Shown: positions 26,702-35,771, numbered from the stretch's first letter. The stretch is 64,000 nucleotides of DNA from JBFMFH01 sp964481395 (GCA_964481395.1 CAYZYG010000012.1:6704-70703), one strand, 5' to 3'. Notes: generated by a model not told the origin, from the letters alone. Translations and numbers: made by a program.

Positions 26702-27310
26702 TCAGGGACCGGGGACCGGGGGCCGGGGACCGGATGGGACCGTCCCCGGCCCTCGGCGCCGTTTGCCGGCGTCCCGGGCCAGTCGGGCCGCGAGCGTGAC
26801 CGGGCCCAACAACAGCAGTTCCCACCAGACGGCGCGCAGGTTGACCTGCAGGAATTGACCCGGGTTCCAGTAGCGACGGGACACAGCGGGAAACAGGTCC
26901 GCCCCCGACGAGACGTACTCGCTGCTCAACGGCCAGAGGGCGGTCAGGCCGTACGGCGCGCTCGTGTCCTGTCCGAGCCAGTCCAGCAGCACGTGAGAGC
27001 CGAAGGCGGCCGCGCACACGAGGCCGAGTGCGGCGGCGCGCCTGCCCGTCAGCCGGACCGCCAGCCAGGCGCCGAGGCCCACCAGGACGGCTCCGCCGAT
27101 GCTGTGCGAGATCGTACGATGGCTGCCCGCGAGCAGGTCGACGTCGGGCGCCAGCGCCAGGACCACTCCGAGCGCGGGGTAGCCGGAGAGCGCACGGAGG
27201 ACGTTCGCCGCGGGAGTGGCCGCTGCGGCGGTCGGCCTCGGCCCGACGATCGCCTCCGCCGACCAGCCGATCGCGAGGCCCGCCAGCGCGTGTCCCACGG
27301 GACTTGGCAT
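26702..27310 (-). CDS. Membrane-bound metal-dependent hydrolase, YdjM/DUF457-like
   Basis: 202 residues from the ATG at 27310 (MPSPVGHALAG is the family's usual N-terminus). Conserved metal-binding pieces are GHALAGL, LAPDVDLL, HRTISHSIGG and SHVLLDWLGQD, set among four or five hydrophobic helices. The biochemical role of the family is poorly known. The stop directly abuts that of hbd, end to end, and the last residues come from a repetitive GGGACCGGG tract. Confidence 0.75.
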   Translation of the reverse strand: MPSPVGHALAGLAIGWSAEAIVGPRPTAAAATPAANVLRALSGYPALGVVLALAPDVDLLAGSHRTISHSIGGAVLVGLGAWLAVRLTGRRAAALGLVCAAAFGSHVLLDWLGQDTSAPYGLTALWPLSSEYVSSGADLFPAVSRRYWNPGQFLQVNLRAVWWELLLLGPVTLAARLARDAGKRRRGPGTVPSGPRPPVPGP

Positions 27311-27414
27311 GGGATCGTACCCTAGCAATCCCTGCACACCTGCCGCAAGGTCGCGGTGGCAGTTTCTGCGATCGCCCGTTGGGTGGGGCGAAAGTGGTGA
27401 CCCAGTTAAAGTAC

Positions 27415-27436
27415 TGACACAAAAGCATTAATGTCA
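27415..27436. promoter_or_regulatory. Inverted repeat upstream of the recA promoter
   Basis: TGACA (27415-27419) and TGTCA (27432-27436) are inverted, 12 bases apart, and end 20 bases before the recA -35. It could be a repressor operator, possibly for damage control, but matches no LexA consensus I know. Confidence 0.3.
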
Positions 27437-27456
27437 ATCTGGCGGCGTATTTTCGC

Positions 27457-27486
27457 TTGACTTGTCTCCTGGTACGTTTCTAGAAT
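27457..27486 (+). promoter_or_regulatory. recA promoter
   Basis: TTGACT (27457-27462), an 18-base spacer and TAGAAT (27481-27486). The expected transcript start is near 27493, about 29 bases before the ATG at 27522. Confidence 0.6.
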
Positions 27487-27521
27487 GTCTTGTTCGACCG
27501 ATGAGTCACCAAGGAGTGCCC

Positions 27522-28577
27522 ATGCCCGCCGACGAGCGCAGTGAACGCAGCAAGGCTTTGGACGTGGCCGTGTCCCAGATCGAGAAGCAGTTCGGCAAAG
27601 GATCGATCATGCGGCTCGGTCAGAAAGGCGCGATTCAACCCGTCGAGGCGATCCCGACCGGCGCGATCAGCCTGGATTTCGCGCTCGGCGTCGGCGGCGT
27701 GCCCCGGGGACGGGTCATCGAGATTTTCGGCCCCGAGTCATCCGGTAAGACGACGCTGGCTCTGCAGGTGATTGCGCAGGCGCAGAAGACCGGAGGGATG
27801 GCGGCGTTCGTCGACGCCGAGCATGCCCTCGACGCCACGTACGCGCAGAAGCTCGGCGTGGACCTGGAGTCTCTGCTCGTCTCGCAGCCGGACCACGGCG
27901 AACAGGCGCTCGAGATCGTCGAGGTGCTGGTGCGCTCGGGAGGCGTCGACGTGGTGGTCGTCGACTCGGTGGCGGCGCTGGTGCCCCGCTCCGAGATTGA
28001 AGGCGAGATGGGCGAGGCCCAGATGGGGCTGCAGGCCCGTCTGATGTCGCAGGCGCTGCGCAAGCTCACGGGCGTCGTGTCGAAGTCGAAGACGTCGCTC
28101 ATCTTCATCAACCAGTTGCGCGAGAAGATCGGCGTGATGTTCGGGAACCCCGAGACCACGACGGGCGGCCGGGCGCTCAAGTTCTACGCCTCGGTGCGCC
28201 TGGACATCCGGCGCATCGCGAGCATCAAGGACGGCGACAGCGTCATCGGCGGCCGCGCCCGCGTGAAAGTCGTCAAGAACAAGGTGGCCGCGCCGTTCCG
28301 CGAGGCGGAGTTCGACATTCTGTACGGCGAGGGCATTTCGAAGGAGGGGGACCTCCTCGATCTGGCGGTGGATCGGCGCATCGTTGAGAAGAGCGGGACG
28401 TGGTTCTCGTTCGGCAGCGATCGTCTCGGTCAGGGGCGTGAGAACGCGAAGCAGTTCCTGCGGGAGAACCCCGACATGCGGGCCACGATCGAGCAGCGGG
28501 TGCGCAAGGAACTTGGGCTACTGCGCGAGGCCGAGCCGGAGACGGTTGCGCCGGAGAAGCCGTCGCCGCGGCGCTAG
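27522..28577 (+). CDS. recA: Recombinase RecA
   Basis: 351 residues from the ATG at 27522. AAGGAG ends six bases upstream and favours this start over ATG 27501. Walker A is GPESSGKTT (70-78). FVDAEHALD, VVVVDSVAALVPRSEIEGEMG and LIFINQLREKIGVMFGNPET complete the core, and the C-terminus is short and charged. RecA performs homologous strand exchange and triggers SOS self-cleavage of LexA-type repressors. It is monocistronic, with a tRNA gene downstream. Confidence 0.98.
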   Translation: MPADERSERSKALDVAVSQIEKQFGKGSIMRLGQKGAIQPVEAIPTGAISLDFALGVGGVPRGRVIEIFGPESSGKTTLALQVIAQAQKTGGMAAFVDAEHALDATYAQKLGVDLESLLVSQPDHGEQALEIVEVLVRSGGVDVVVVDSVAALVPRSEIEGEMGEAQMGLQARLMSQALRKLTGVVSKSKTSLIFINQLREKIGVMFGNPETTTGGRALKFYASVRLDIRRIASIKDGDSVIGGRARVKVVKNKVAAPFREAEFDILYGEGISKEGDLLDLAVDRRIVEKSGTWFSFGSDRLGQGRENAKQFLRENPDMRATIEQRVRKELGLLREAEPETVAPEKPSPRR

Positions 28578-28603
28578 ACGCCTTCCCGGTGCCGGCGCGC
28601 GCA

Positions 28604-28612
28604 TGGTATAGT
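28604..28612 (+). promoter_or_regulatory. Extended -10 promoter of tRNA-Phe
   Basis: TGGTATAGT: a TGN extension plus TATAGT, 29 bases before the tRNA. No convincing -35 is seen. Confidence 0.45.
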
Positions 28613-28641
28613 GGCAGTTCCGCTGAGCGCGATTGTGCCGT

Positions 28642-28717
28642 GCCGAGGTAGCTCAGTTGGTAGAGCACGTGACTGAAAATCACGGTGTCGGCAGTTCAAT
28701 TCTGCCCCTCGGCACCA
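28642..28717 (+). tRNA. tRNA-Phe (GAA)
   Basis: 76 bases. The acceptor GCCGAGG (28642-28648) pairs exactly with CCTCGGC (28707-28713), followed by A and an encoded CCA (28715-28717). The anticodon stem CGTGA/TCACG encloses CTGAAAA with anticodon GAA at 28675-28677. The D-arm and the TTCAATT T-loop are normal. Confidence 0.97.
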
Positions 28718-28745
28718 TCTTCTCTGCCGCCACGACCTCTCCCGC

Positions 28746-29450
28746 GTGTTCTACGACCTGATCGCGTTTCTCTGCCGGCCGTCCGCCTGGTGGGGGCGCC
28801 TGCGCGTGGAGGGGCTCGAGGCGATCCCCGCATCCGGTCCCGTGCTCATCGTGCCCAATCACGACAGTCAATGGGATCCGATCCTCGTGGGCCTCGCGGC
28901 GCTCCCGAGGCGCAGGCTCCGATTCCTGGCGCGGTCGGGCCTGTGGCGGATTCCGGGGCTCGGGCCGATCCTCAACGGCCTCGGACAGATCCCGATTCGG
29001 CGGGGACGCCGGGACGAAGCCGCGTTGGCCCGGGCCCTCGACCACCTGCGCCGCGGCGATGCGCTGACCGTGTTCCCCGAAGGACGCCTGTCGTGGGGCC
29101 AATCGATTCGCGCGAGGAGCGGCGTGGGCCTGCTTGCGTCCTGGTGCCCTGAGGCCGTGATCGTGCTGTGCGCGGTGGAAGGCACGACGGACTTCGTCCG
29201 TTTCCCGAGGCGGCCCCGTGTCAGGATCCGTTTCTTCACCCCGTCAGGCGGCCAGCGCCGGGCGGGCGAGGATCCCACAGGCACGGCCGCCAGACTCCTC
29301 GGCGAATTACGGGCGCTCGTGCCCCCGGCCCCCGCTGGTCGGAAAGGTATTGTGGGAGGGCCTCCCCGCATTCAGCGGTGGCTCGCGCGACAGGCGGTCC
29401 CGCAGCAGCACCGGGACCGGAACGGCGACGTCCCGCGGACAGGCAACTAG
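28746..29450 (+). CDS. plsC: 1-acyl-sn-glycerol-3-phosphate acyltransferase (PlsC-like)
   Basis: 234 residues, GTG start 29 bases after the tRNA. VPNHDSQWDPILVGL is the NHx4D catalytic motif (His at about 39), and VFPEGRLSWG is the FPEG glycerophosphate-binding motif. It makes phosphatidic acid at the inner membrane. The last 40 residues are Pro/Arg/Gln-rich and not part of the family core. Confidence 0.85.
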   Translation: MFYDLIAFLCRPSAWWGRLRVEGLEAIPASGPVLIVPNHDSQWDPILVGLAALPRRRLRFLARSGLWRIPGLGPILNGLGQIPIRRGRRDEAALARALDHLRRGDALTVFPEGRLSWGQSIRARSGVGLLASWCPEAVIVLCAVEGTTDFVRFPRRPRVRIRFFTPSGGQRRAGEDPTGTAARLLGELRALVPPAPAGRKGIVGGPPRIQRWLARQAVPQQHRDRNGDVPRTGN

Positions 29451-29519
29451 CACATCCGCAGAGGTCGTCGTCCCGCGCGCGTTGGCGGGCCGAGGGCGCG
29501 GTCCCGCCCCGCCGGCCGC

Positions 29520-30077
29520 TCAGTTGCGTTCGTCGTCGGGCTCCGCGTCCGGCGGCAGGCTGGTGGCGAAGTCGTCGAATTCGACTTCCCCGCCCGCCTC
29601 GCTGGTGTCTTCGACATCGAACACGCGCCCGCCGCCGCGGACCTTGATCGGCCCCTTCGGGCCGGTATCGGCCCTGCCCTTGGCCGGTCCACGCTTGCCG
29701 CGAGGCGGCGCCGGAGGTCCGAAGTTCCGTTCGCGCCTCGCCCCGGGGTCCGCGCCGCCGGGCGCGGCAGGCGCCGGCCGTGGAGAGCCGAACGACGACC
29801 CTCCCATCGGAGGCCTGGGGCCCCGTTCCTCACGCGGCCTCGCTTCGCTGACCGACAGCGTGCGTCCCAGGAAGGGCTGGCCGTTCAGCCGCCGGATGAC
29901 CTCGGTGGCCGCCGCGATGTCGGCGTAGTCGATGAACGCGAACCCTCGCGGCCGACCGGTCTCGCGGTCCATCGGGAGCACGACGGACACGGGCTCGGCT
30001 ACGGAGGCCACGTGGGCCCGCAGGTCCGCTTCACTGGCGCTGTAAGGGAGGTTTCCGATAAACAACCGGACTGCCAC
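29520..30077 (-). CDS. RRM-domain RNA-binding protein
   Basis: 185 residues. The N-terminal 80 are one RNA-recognition motif, with RNP2 LFIGNL (5-10) and RNP1 RGFAFIDY (about 44-51). The rest is a Pro/Gly/Arg/Ala-rich low-complexity region (about 85-150) with GKRGPAKGR-type basic patches, ending in an acidic tail VEFDDFATSLPPDAEPDDE. Bacterial single-RRM proteins of this type are often cold-induced; here that is inference. Confidence 0.85.
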   Translation of the reverse strand: MAVRLFIGNLPYSASEADLRAHVASVAEPVSVVLPMDRETGRPRGFAFIDYADIAAATEVIRRLNGQPFLGRTLSVSEARPREERGPRPPMGGSSFGSPRPAPAAPGGADPGARRERNFGPPAPPRGKRGPAKGRADTGPKGPIKVRGGGRVFDVEDTSEAGGEVEFDDFATSLPPDAEPDDERN

Positions 30078-30322
30078 GCTCTGTTTTCACCTCATGGTTG
30101 GGCGGCGCTCGGCCGTCGTGGGGTGGTGCCAGACTGAAAGGATGCTGTCGGTGAGAGACACTGGGGAGCCAAGGTCCAGAATTGTCCCGGCCATGACTCT
30201 AACAAACCTCGCCATGGCGCGCAACCCTCGATTCCGACCGGACCCGGGCGGACGCCCGCGCCCCGGCCCGTGGCCGCACGCCACACGATGACGTGACACG
30301 GGCGTTCGGGACGCACGCCGGG

Positions 30323-31507
30323 CTACACGCCGCTGGCCGCGGCCGGACGCTTCGTCCGCATCGCGGCAATCTCGGCCATGGCCTGAATGGCGGTCCGGAT
30401 GTGGTCCTCGGTGTTGAACGGGCCGATTCCGAAGCGGACGCCGCCATGGATCTCCGCTGTCCCCAACTGCTCGTGCACCAGCGGGGCGCAGTGCAGGCCT
30501 GTGCGGACGGCGATGTTGTGGTTCCCGTCCAGCAGCGTCCCGACATCCCCGGCCTCCATGCCGTCAACGTTGCAGAGCAGCACGCTGATGTGATTCCGGA
30601 GATCGTCCTGACAGTACATCCGCACGCCATCGATCTCCCGCAGACCATCTCGCAGCATCGTCGTGAGCGCCATCTCCCGGCGGTGAATCGTCTCGATGCC
30701 CTCCTGCAGCACCCAGCGCACGCCGGCGTTCAGCCCTGCGATGCCCGCCACGTTCGGCGTGCCGTACTCCATGCGGAACGGGTACTCCTCGAGGTGCCGG
30801 TGCAGCGCGGACCGCACGCCCGTCCCACCCGCGCGCGTGTGCTTCAACTCGACGCCGTCGCTCACGTACATGCCGCCGATTCCGGTCGGCCCCATCAGCG
30901 ACTTGTGCCCGGTGAAGCACAGCACGCCGATGTTCATGGCCTGCACGTCGATGGGCGTCGCCCCGGCCGTCTGCGATGTGTCGACGACCAGCGTCACTCC
31001 CCGCTCGCGGCAGACCCGCCCCACCTCGGCCACCGGCTGCACCGTGCCAATCACATTCGACCCGTGATTCAGGGCCACCACGCGCGTATTCGGCCGGATG
31101 CGGCGCGCGATGTCGTCCGGGTCGACGAAGCCGGCTGCGTCGAACGGCACGTGTTCCAGCTCGACTCCGTGATCGTCGGCGAGGTGATACAACGGACGCA
31201 GAACGGAGTTGTGCTCGATGGTCGTCGTGATGGCGTGGTCGCCACGTCCGAGCAGTCCGAACAGCGCCAGGTTCAGCGTGTCGGTGGAGTTGTAGCCGAA
31301 GGTGAGGCGTTCGGGATTGGTACCGTTGAAGAACTCCGTGAGCAGGCGCCGCGTGCGATCGACCAGGTCTCCGGCTTCCAGGCAGATGTCGTAGCCGGAT
31401 CGGCCCGGGTTCACCCCGAACTTCCGGTAGAACGCATCCATGAACGCGTACGTCTCCTCGGGTTTCGGGAACGACGTCGCACCGTTGTCGAGATAGATGA
31501 TGTCCAT
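30323..31507 (-). CDS. Class V aminotransferase, cysteine desulfurase-like
   Basis: 394 residues. IIYLDNGATSFPKPEE begins the fold. TTIEHNSVLRPL and VVDTSQTAGATPIDV are conserved, the PLP lysine is in LCFTGHKSLMGPTG, and the likely catalytic Cys is in GLHCAPLVHEQLGT. This pattern fits the cysteine desulfurase-like subgroup outside true IscS/SufS. No Fe-S assembly gene is adjacent, although a ferredoxin lies 3 kb away. Desulfurase versus selenocysteine-lyase activity cannot be separated by sequence. Confidence 0.85.
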   Translation of the reverse strand: MDIIYLDNGATSFPKPEETYAFMDAFYRKFGVNPGRSGYDICLEAGDLVDRTRRLLTEFFNGTNPERLTFGYNSTDTLNLALFGLLGRGDHAITTTIEHNSVLRPLYHLADDHGVELEHVPFDAAGFVDPDDIARRIRPNTRVVALNHGSNVIGTVQPVAEVGRVCRERGVTLVVDTSQTAGATPIDVQAMNIGVLCFTGHKSLMGPTGIGGMYVSDGVELKHTRAGGTGVRSALHRHLEEYPFRMEYGTPNVAGIAGLNAGVRWVLQEGIETIHRREMALTTMLRDGLREIDGVRMYCQDDLRNHISVLLCNVDGMEAGDVGTLLDGNHNIAVRTGLHCAPLVHEQLGTAEIHGGVRFGIGPFNTEDHIRTAIQAMAEIAAMRTKRPAAASGV

Positions 31508-31702
31508 GAACAGCCTCGGGTTGTCCTCTCCGCGCGTGAGTCTCTGGCAGGAGGGGGACTCGTTCCAGCCGGGGGCGGCCTCAGCAGTACTGCGCGCCGA
31601 TCGCGCCTGCCTACTCTAGCAGGAGCAACGGGCCTTGAAAAGCACCGCTGCGGTCCGCGTGGTCCGGTTGCCACCGCTGCGCCGACGGGAGACCTGGTGA
31701 GG

Positions 31703-31708
31703 TAAAAT
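31703..31708 (+). promoter_or_regulatory. -10-like TAAAAT before the parvulin gene
   Basis: TAAAAT 22 bases before the GTG start, with AGGAG at 31720-31724 as ribosome binding site. No -35 match is found at the right spacing. Confidence 0.3.
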
Positions 31709-31729
31709 ACTCGTCTCTCAGGAGATCCC

Positions 31730-32809
31730 GTGAAGCAACTCTTCAGAATCGCGCTCGTGCCGCTCCTGGCGGCGATCGTCGCCCTCCCGGCTTGTCGCAA
31801 GGAACAGGCATCGCCGACCCCGGCCCCCGCCGCGACCGCGCCGGCAGACCCGGCATCGCCTGCCGCGCCCGCCACGCCCGGTGGCGGCCTGGCACCGGAT
31901 ACCGCGCCCAAACCGGTACCCGCCGATCTGCCGGCAGTCGTCGCGAAGGTTGACGGCGTCGCGATCGAACGCGGCGAGTTCGAGATGGCGATCCGGACGC
32001 TCGAGGCCCAGGCCGGCGGGGCCGTGCCTCCCGAACAGCGCGACAGCGTCTATCGCCAGGTGCTCGATCGCCTGATCGGGTACCGCCTGCTCGCGCAGGA
32101 AGCCAAGCGCCGCAACGTGGCGCCCGCGCCATGGGAGATCGATCGCCAGATGAGCGAACTCGAGAAGCAGTTCCCGTCCGCTCAAGCCTTTCAGGAGTCT
32201 CTGAAACAGCAGGGCGTCACCCTCGAGCGCCTGCGGGAAGACACCGTGGAGCGGCTCGCCATCAACACGATGCTGCAGAGCGAAGTGGACCCGCAGATCA
32301 GCATCGACGATGCCGCGGCCCGGGCATTCTACGATGCGAATCGCGCGCGGTTCCGCGAAGGCGAGAGCGTGCGGGCCAGCCACATTCTGATCCAGGCCCC
32401 GGCCGGCATGAAGGACGTGGACCGGATGACGGCGAAGGCCCTGGCCGAGAGCATCCAGCAGGACCTGAAGGGCGGCCGGTCCTTCGCAGATCTGGCGAAG
32501 ATCCACTCCCAGGATCCGGGGTCGGCCGAAAAGGGCGGCGACCTGGGGTTCTTCGTGCGCGGACAGATGGTGCCGGCCTTCGAACGGGCGGCGTTCGCGC
32601 TCCAGAAAGGTCAGACGAGCGGCATCGTCGAGACCTCGTTCGGCTACCACATCATCCGGGTGACCGAGCGCCGTCCGGAGCGCGAACTCGGCTTCGACGA
32701 GGTCAAGGGACAGATCGGCGAGTTCCTGCTCCAGCAGCAGCGCGAAGAGAAGAGCGAGGCGTTCATCGGCCAGCTCCGCGCGAAGGCCAAGATCGACATC
32801 CTGATGTGA
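31730..32809 (+). CDS. Lipoprotein peptidyl-prolyl isomerase (SurA/PrsA-like parvulin)
   Basis: 359 residues. The lipoprotein signal ends at ALPAC (Cys22), followed by a Pro/Ala linker to residue 65. A SurA-N-like helical chaperone region (about 70-200) precedes the parvulin domain (about 215-325). That domain carries ASHILIQAP, GGDLGFFVRGQMVPAFERAA and TSFGYHIIRVTERR. It is probably anchored in a membrane facing the periplasm and helps fold outer-membrane or secreted proteins. GTG start with a good AGGAG. Confidence 0.88.
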   Translation: MKQLFRIALVPLLAAIVALPACRKEQASPTPAPAATAPADPASPAAPATPGGGLAPDTAPKPVPADLPAVVAKVDGVAIERGEFEMAIRTLEAQAGGAVPPEQRDSVYRQVLDRLIGYRLLAQEAKRRNVAPAPWEIDRQMSELEKQFPSAQAFQESLKQQGVTLERLREDTVERLAINTMLQSEVDPQISIDDAAARAFYDANRARFREGESVRASHILIQAPAGMKDVDRMTAKALAESIQQDLKGGRSFADLAKIHSQDPGSAEKGGDLGFFVRGQMVPAFERAAFALQKGQTSGIVETSFGYHIIRVTERRPERELGFDEVKGQIGEFLLQQQREEKSEAFIGQLRAKAKIDILM

Positions 32810-32837
32810 TGCGCGGGGCGTCCCGCGGGAGGAGTCC

Positions 32838-34127
32838 ATGCGGCGAGTCCCCAAGGCTTACCGTCATCGCGAGATCCGAGGGCAGAAGCTGCGTCCCGAA
32901 ACCCTGATGATGAGCTACGGGTACGACCCGCAGTTCTCCGAAGGCGCGGTGAAGTGCCCGATCTTCCAGACCTCGACCTTCGCATTCAGGACCGCTGAAG
33001 AAGGCAAGGCCTTCTTCGAGGTCGCCTACGGGCTCCGGGAGCAGCGGCCGAACGAGGAACCGGGACTCATCTACTCGCGCGTCAACAACCCGGATCTCGA
33101 AATCCTGGAGGACAGGCTCGCGCTCTGGGACGAGGCGGAGTCGGGGCTCGTGTTCAGTTCCGGCATGGCTGCCATTTCCACGGCGCTGTTGAGTTTCCTG
33201 CGCCCCGGCGACGTACTGATCTGCTCGGAACCCGTGTACGGGGGCACCGAGTTCCTGGTCGAGCACGTGCTGCCCCAATTCGGCATCCAGCGGGTCTGGT
33301 TCGGCTCCGGCACCATGAAGCCGACGCTGGACCAGGCGCTGGCGCACGCGCGGACGCTCGGCCGCGTCGGCCTGATTTACTTGGAGACGCCGGCCAACCC
33401 GACCATCGGTCTCGTGGACATCGGGGCGTGTGCCGCCGCCGCCCGGGCGCTGCCCGATTCCGACGGCCGCGCGCCGCTCGTCGTGGTCGACAACACGTTT
33501 CTCGGGCCCCTCTGGCAGCACCCGCTTCGGCACGGCGCCGACCTCGTCATCTACTCCCTCACGAAATACGCGGGCGGCCACAGCGACCTGATTGCCGGCG
33601 GCTGCCTCGGGCGCGAGGACCTGATCGCGACCGTGCGCGGGATGCGTACCATCCTCGGCACGATCTCCGACCCGCACACGGGCTGGCTGCTCATGCGCAG
33701 CCTCGAAACCCTGAAGCTGCGGATGACGAGCGCCATGAAGAACGCCCGCTACGTGGCGGACTTCCTGGCCGATCACCCGAAGGTCAAGAGCGTCCACTAC
33801 CTCGGCTTCCTCCGGGAGGAAGACCCGCAATTCGACATCTACCAGCGCCAGTGCCTCTCGCCGGGGTCCACGTTCGCGTTCGAGATCCACGGAGGCGAGG
33901 CGGAGGCCTTCCGGGCGCTGAACAGCCTGCGGCTCATCAAGCTCGCCGTCAGCCTCGGCGGAACGGAATCGCTGATGGAGCACCCGGGCACGATGACCCA
34001 CTCCGACGTGCCGGCGGCGCGGCAGGTCGAGATGGGCATCACGCCAGGTCTGCTCCGCCTGTCGGTGGGCCTGGAGCATCCCGACGACCTGATCGCGGAC
34101 CTCGGTCAGGCGCTGGAGGCGGTCTGA
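32838..34127 (+). CDS. Cys/Met-metabolism PLP enzyme (methionine gamma-lyase/cystathionine lyase type)
   Basis: 429 residues. YSRVNNPDLEILEDRLALWD, FSSGMAAIST and the PLP lysine motif YSLTKYAGGHSDLIAGG are typical. VSLGGTESLMEHPGTMTHSD near the C-terminus is the substrate-binding end. An insertion near residues 65-75 (YGLREQRPNEEPG) is longer than in MetB. The subfamily (gamma-lyase, cystathionine gamma-synthase or O-acetylhomoserine sulfhydrylase) is not settled; the SLGGTE motif fits the gamma-lyase/synthase side. Confidence 0.85.
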   Translation: MRRVPKAYRHREIRGQKLRPETLMMSYGYDPQFSEGAVKCPIFQTSTFAFRTAEEGKAFFEVAYGLREQRPNEEPGLIYSRVNNPDLEILEDRLALWDEAESGLVFSSGMAAISTALLSFLRPGDVLICSEPVYGGTEFLVEHVLPQFGIQRVWFGSGTMKPTLDQALAHARTLGRVGLIYLETPANPTIGLVDIGACAAAARALPDSDGRAPLVVVDNTFLGPLWQHPLRHGADLVIYSLTKYAGGHSDLIAGGCLGREDLIATVRGMRTILGTISDPHTGWLLMRSLETLKLRMTSAMKNARYVADFLADHPKVKSVHYLGFLREEDPQFDIYQRQCLSPGSTFAFEIHGGEAEAFRALNSLRLIKLAVSLGGTESLMEHPGTMTHSDVPAARQVEMGITPGLLRLSVGLEHPDDLIADLGQALEAV

Positions 34128-34374
34128 CCCAGCGCCGGACGATGGTGAGCGCACTGGGCCAGCGTCGGGCTGTTCAAACACCGACAGACGCGGTCGGCGT
34201 TGCGCCGCATTCCCGACTTCCCGTAGTTCGGCGCCGCCGAAAAACCGGCGTTCAGAGGCCCGGCGGTAGTAAACTCTTTGAAGATTGGTCGGAGAAAGCT
34301 GGATCGGACTTTGCTAATCTCTCTGGCATCATTTGTCGCGCGGGAGCGCGCGACCCGATTGGAGGCTACCTGAC

Positions 34375-34623
34375 ATGGCACTGTTGATCAACGAGGAATG
34401 CATCAGCTGCGGCGCGTGCGAGCCGGAATGCCCGAACGAGGCGATCACCCAGGGCGAATCGATCTACGTTATTGAACCGGACAAGTGCACGGAATGCGTC
34501 GGTGCCTTCGATACGTCCAAGTGCGTTGAGGTCTGCCCGGTTGACGGCTGCATCGTTCCCGACCCGGCCCACGCCGAGAGCCGCGAGCAGCTCGAAGCCA
34601 AGTACCACGCGCTGCACGGCTAA
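34375..34623 (+). CDS. 2[4Fe-4S] ferredoxin, YfhL-like
   Basis: 82 residues from the ATG at 34375; GGAGG lies nine bases upstream and excludes the longer frame from 34333. Cluster 1 ligands are CISCGACEPECP, and cluster 2 is CTECVGAFDTSKCVEVCP, with the insert between CxxC and the third Cys that marks the YfhL/Chromatium-type ferredoxins. The C-terminal helix is charged. Small electron carrier; partner unknown. Confidence 0.93.
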   Translation: MALLINEECISCGACEPECPNEAITQGESIYVIEPDKCTECVGAFDTSKCVEVCPVDGCIVPDPAHAESREQLEAKYHALHG

Positions 34624-34664
34624 CGAGCACCGCAGGGCCGCGCGGTCCGACGTCGTTCCTTCCG

Positions 34665-34705
34665 GCACCACGCTCCCGGGGGACTGCCAGGTCCCCCGGT
34701 GGTGC
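34665..34705. terminator. Strong bipartite hairpin between converging genes
   Basis: An inner stem of 8 bp (CGGGGGAC with GTCCCCCG, loop TGCCAG) sits within an outer stem of 7 bp (GCACCAC with GTGGTGC), with a five-base bulge on the left side. It lies between the ferredoxin stop (34623) and the hydrolase stop (34836), so it could end transcripts from both sides. No T-run. Confidence 0.5.
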
Positions 34706-34835
34706 GTACGGGCGTTCAGCCCTTCGATGCGCGCGCGCGGCAGCGACACGCGTCCCGTCAGGGCTGAGCGCGGAACGGACGCACGAGGCCCGGCACCCGA
34801 GTACCTTCGGCGGCCAAACGTGCGGGTCGAAGCAC

Positions 34836-35771
34836 TCAGCCCGCCAGTTCGTCGTAGGCCGCCACGAGCACGCGCTCCACGAGCGGGCCGTGATCCGGGA
34901 ATCCCGGGAGCGGCTCCGTGATGCCGGCGATCCCGTCGCGCGTCCGGCCGGCCTTCATCTCCTTCCGGACGAAGTCCAGCAGCGCCGTCAGATAGTCGCG
35001 CATCGTGGCAAGATCCGCCCGCGGACCGGTCACGTCGAACTGAGGTCCTGCGTGGCCGAAGATGAAGATCGTGCCCCGGCCGTGGTCGGCTGCGACGGCC
35101 TCGAGCGCCGTGATCCAGTTCGACATCGACGCCCCTGCGGGCCGATCGATGAACGGGTGACGGCGGTTGAAGACCAGGTCGCCCATGTGAACCACGTCGG
35201 CCTTCTCGAAGGTGACGACGGCGTCTCCGCTCGTGTGCGCCGGTCCGTAGTACTTCAGCGCCATCACCTCGCCCCCCACCTCATCCCGCCACGTCTTCTG
35301 GAAGGTCGCGTTCGCATAGACCTGCTCCGGTGGCGGCGGGGCCCCGGGCTTCGCTGAGGCGGCCGCGCGGTCGGCCGCCTCTTTCTGCAGCGTCGGCACG
35401 TTCGCGTGCGCCAGAATCTTCCGCGCGACCGGACGGAACACCGCGTTGCCGCCCGTGTGGTCGCCATGATGGTGCGTGTTGATCAGGTAGTCCAGCTCCC
35501 GGTTGCGGCTGCGGGCGTTCACGCCGTCGAGGCACACCTTGGCCGTCGCGGGAAACTGGGCGTCGACCACCACGACGCTCTGGGGATCGACATGCCACCC
35601 GATCGTGCCGCCCTGGCCGGTGAAGAGGCCGACGCTCCGGCGGACGGGAGCGAATGCCGTGGCCGGCGGCGTCTGCCCCGCCGCTTGCGCGAAGAGCTGC
35701 CGGAGGTCGAGCGCGGACGCGGCCATCGTTGCGGACGCTGCCGTCAGGAACTGACGCCGATTGATGGACAT
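34836..35771 (-). CDS. Exported MBL-fold metallo-hydrolase
   Basis: 311 residues. The N-terminus NRRQFLTAASATMAA is a twin-arginine export signal, so the protein is likely folded before reaching the periplasm. Zinc-binding motifs are NTHHHGDHTGG (HxHxDH), GPAHTSGDAVV, VHMGDLVFNRRHP and IFGHAGPQ. The metallo-beta-lactamase superfamily is certain; the substrate is not. A lactonase, quinoprotein-relay or beta-lactamase role are all possible. Confidence 0.85.
   Translation of the reverse strand: MSINRRQFLTAASATMAASALDLRQLFAQAAGQTPPATAFAPVRRSVGLFTGQGGTIGWHVDPQSVVVVDAQFPATAKVCLDGVNARSRNRELDYLINTHHHGDHTGGNAVFRPVARKILAHANVPTLQKEAADRAAASAKPGAPPPPEQVYANATFQKTWRDEVGGEVMALKYYGPAHTSGDAVVTFEKADVVHMGDLVFNRRHPFIDRPAGASMSNWITALEAVAADHGRGTIFIFGHAGPQFDVTGPRADLATMRDYLTALLDFVRKEMKAGRTRDGIAGITEPLPGFPDHGPLVERVLVAAYDELAG

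Noticed and set aside
26705..26750. GGGGACCGG direct repeats after hbd as a possible repeat array
   Set aside because: A short low-complexity GC tract inside the C-terminus of the YdjM-like gene.
27480..27500. LexA-type operator GAATGTCTTGTTC at recA
   Set aside because: GAAT-N5-GTTC fits neither the GAAC-N4-GTTC nor the CTG-N10-CAG consensus.
29484..29508. GGCGGG/CCCGCC hairpin between plsC and the RRM gene
   Set aside because: Six-base stem, 13-base loop, no T-run: expected by chance at this GC content.
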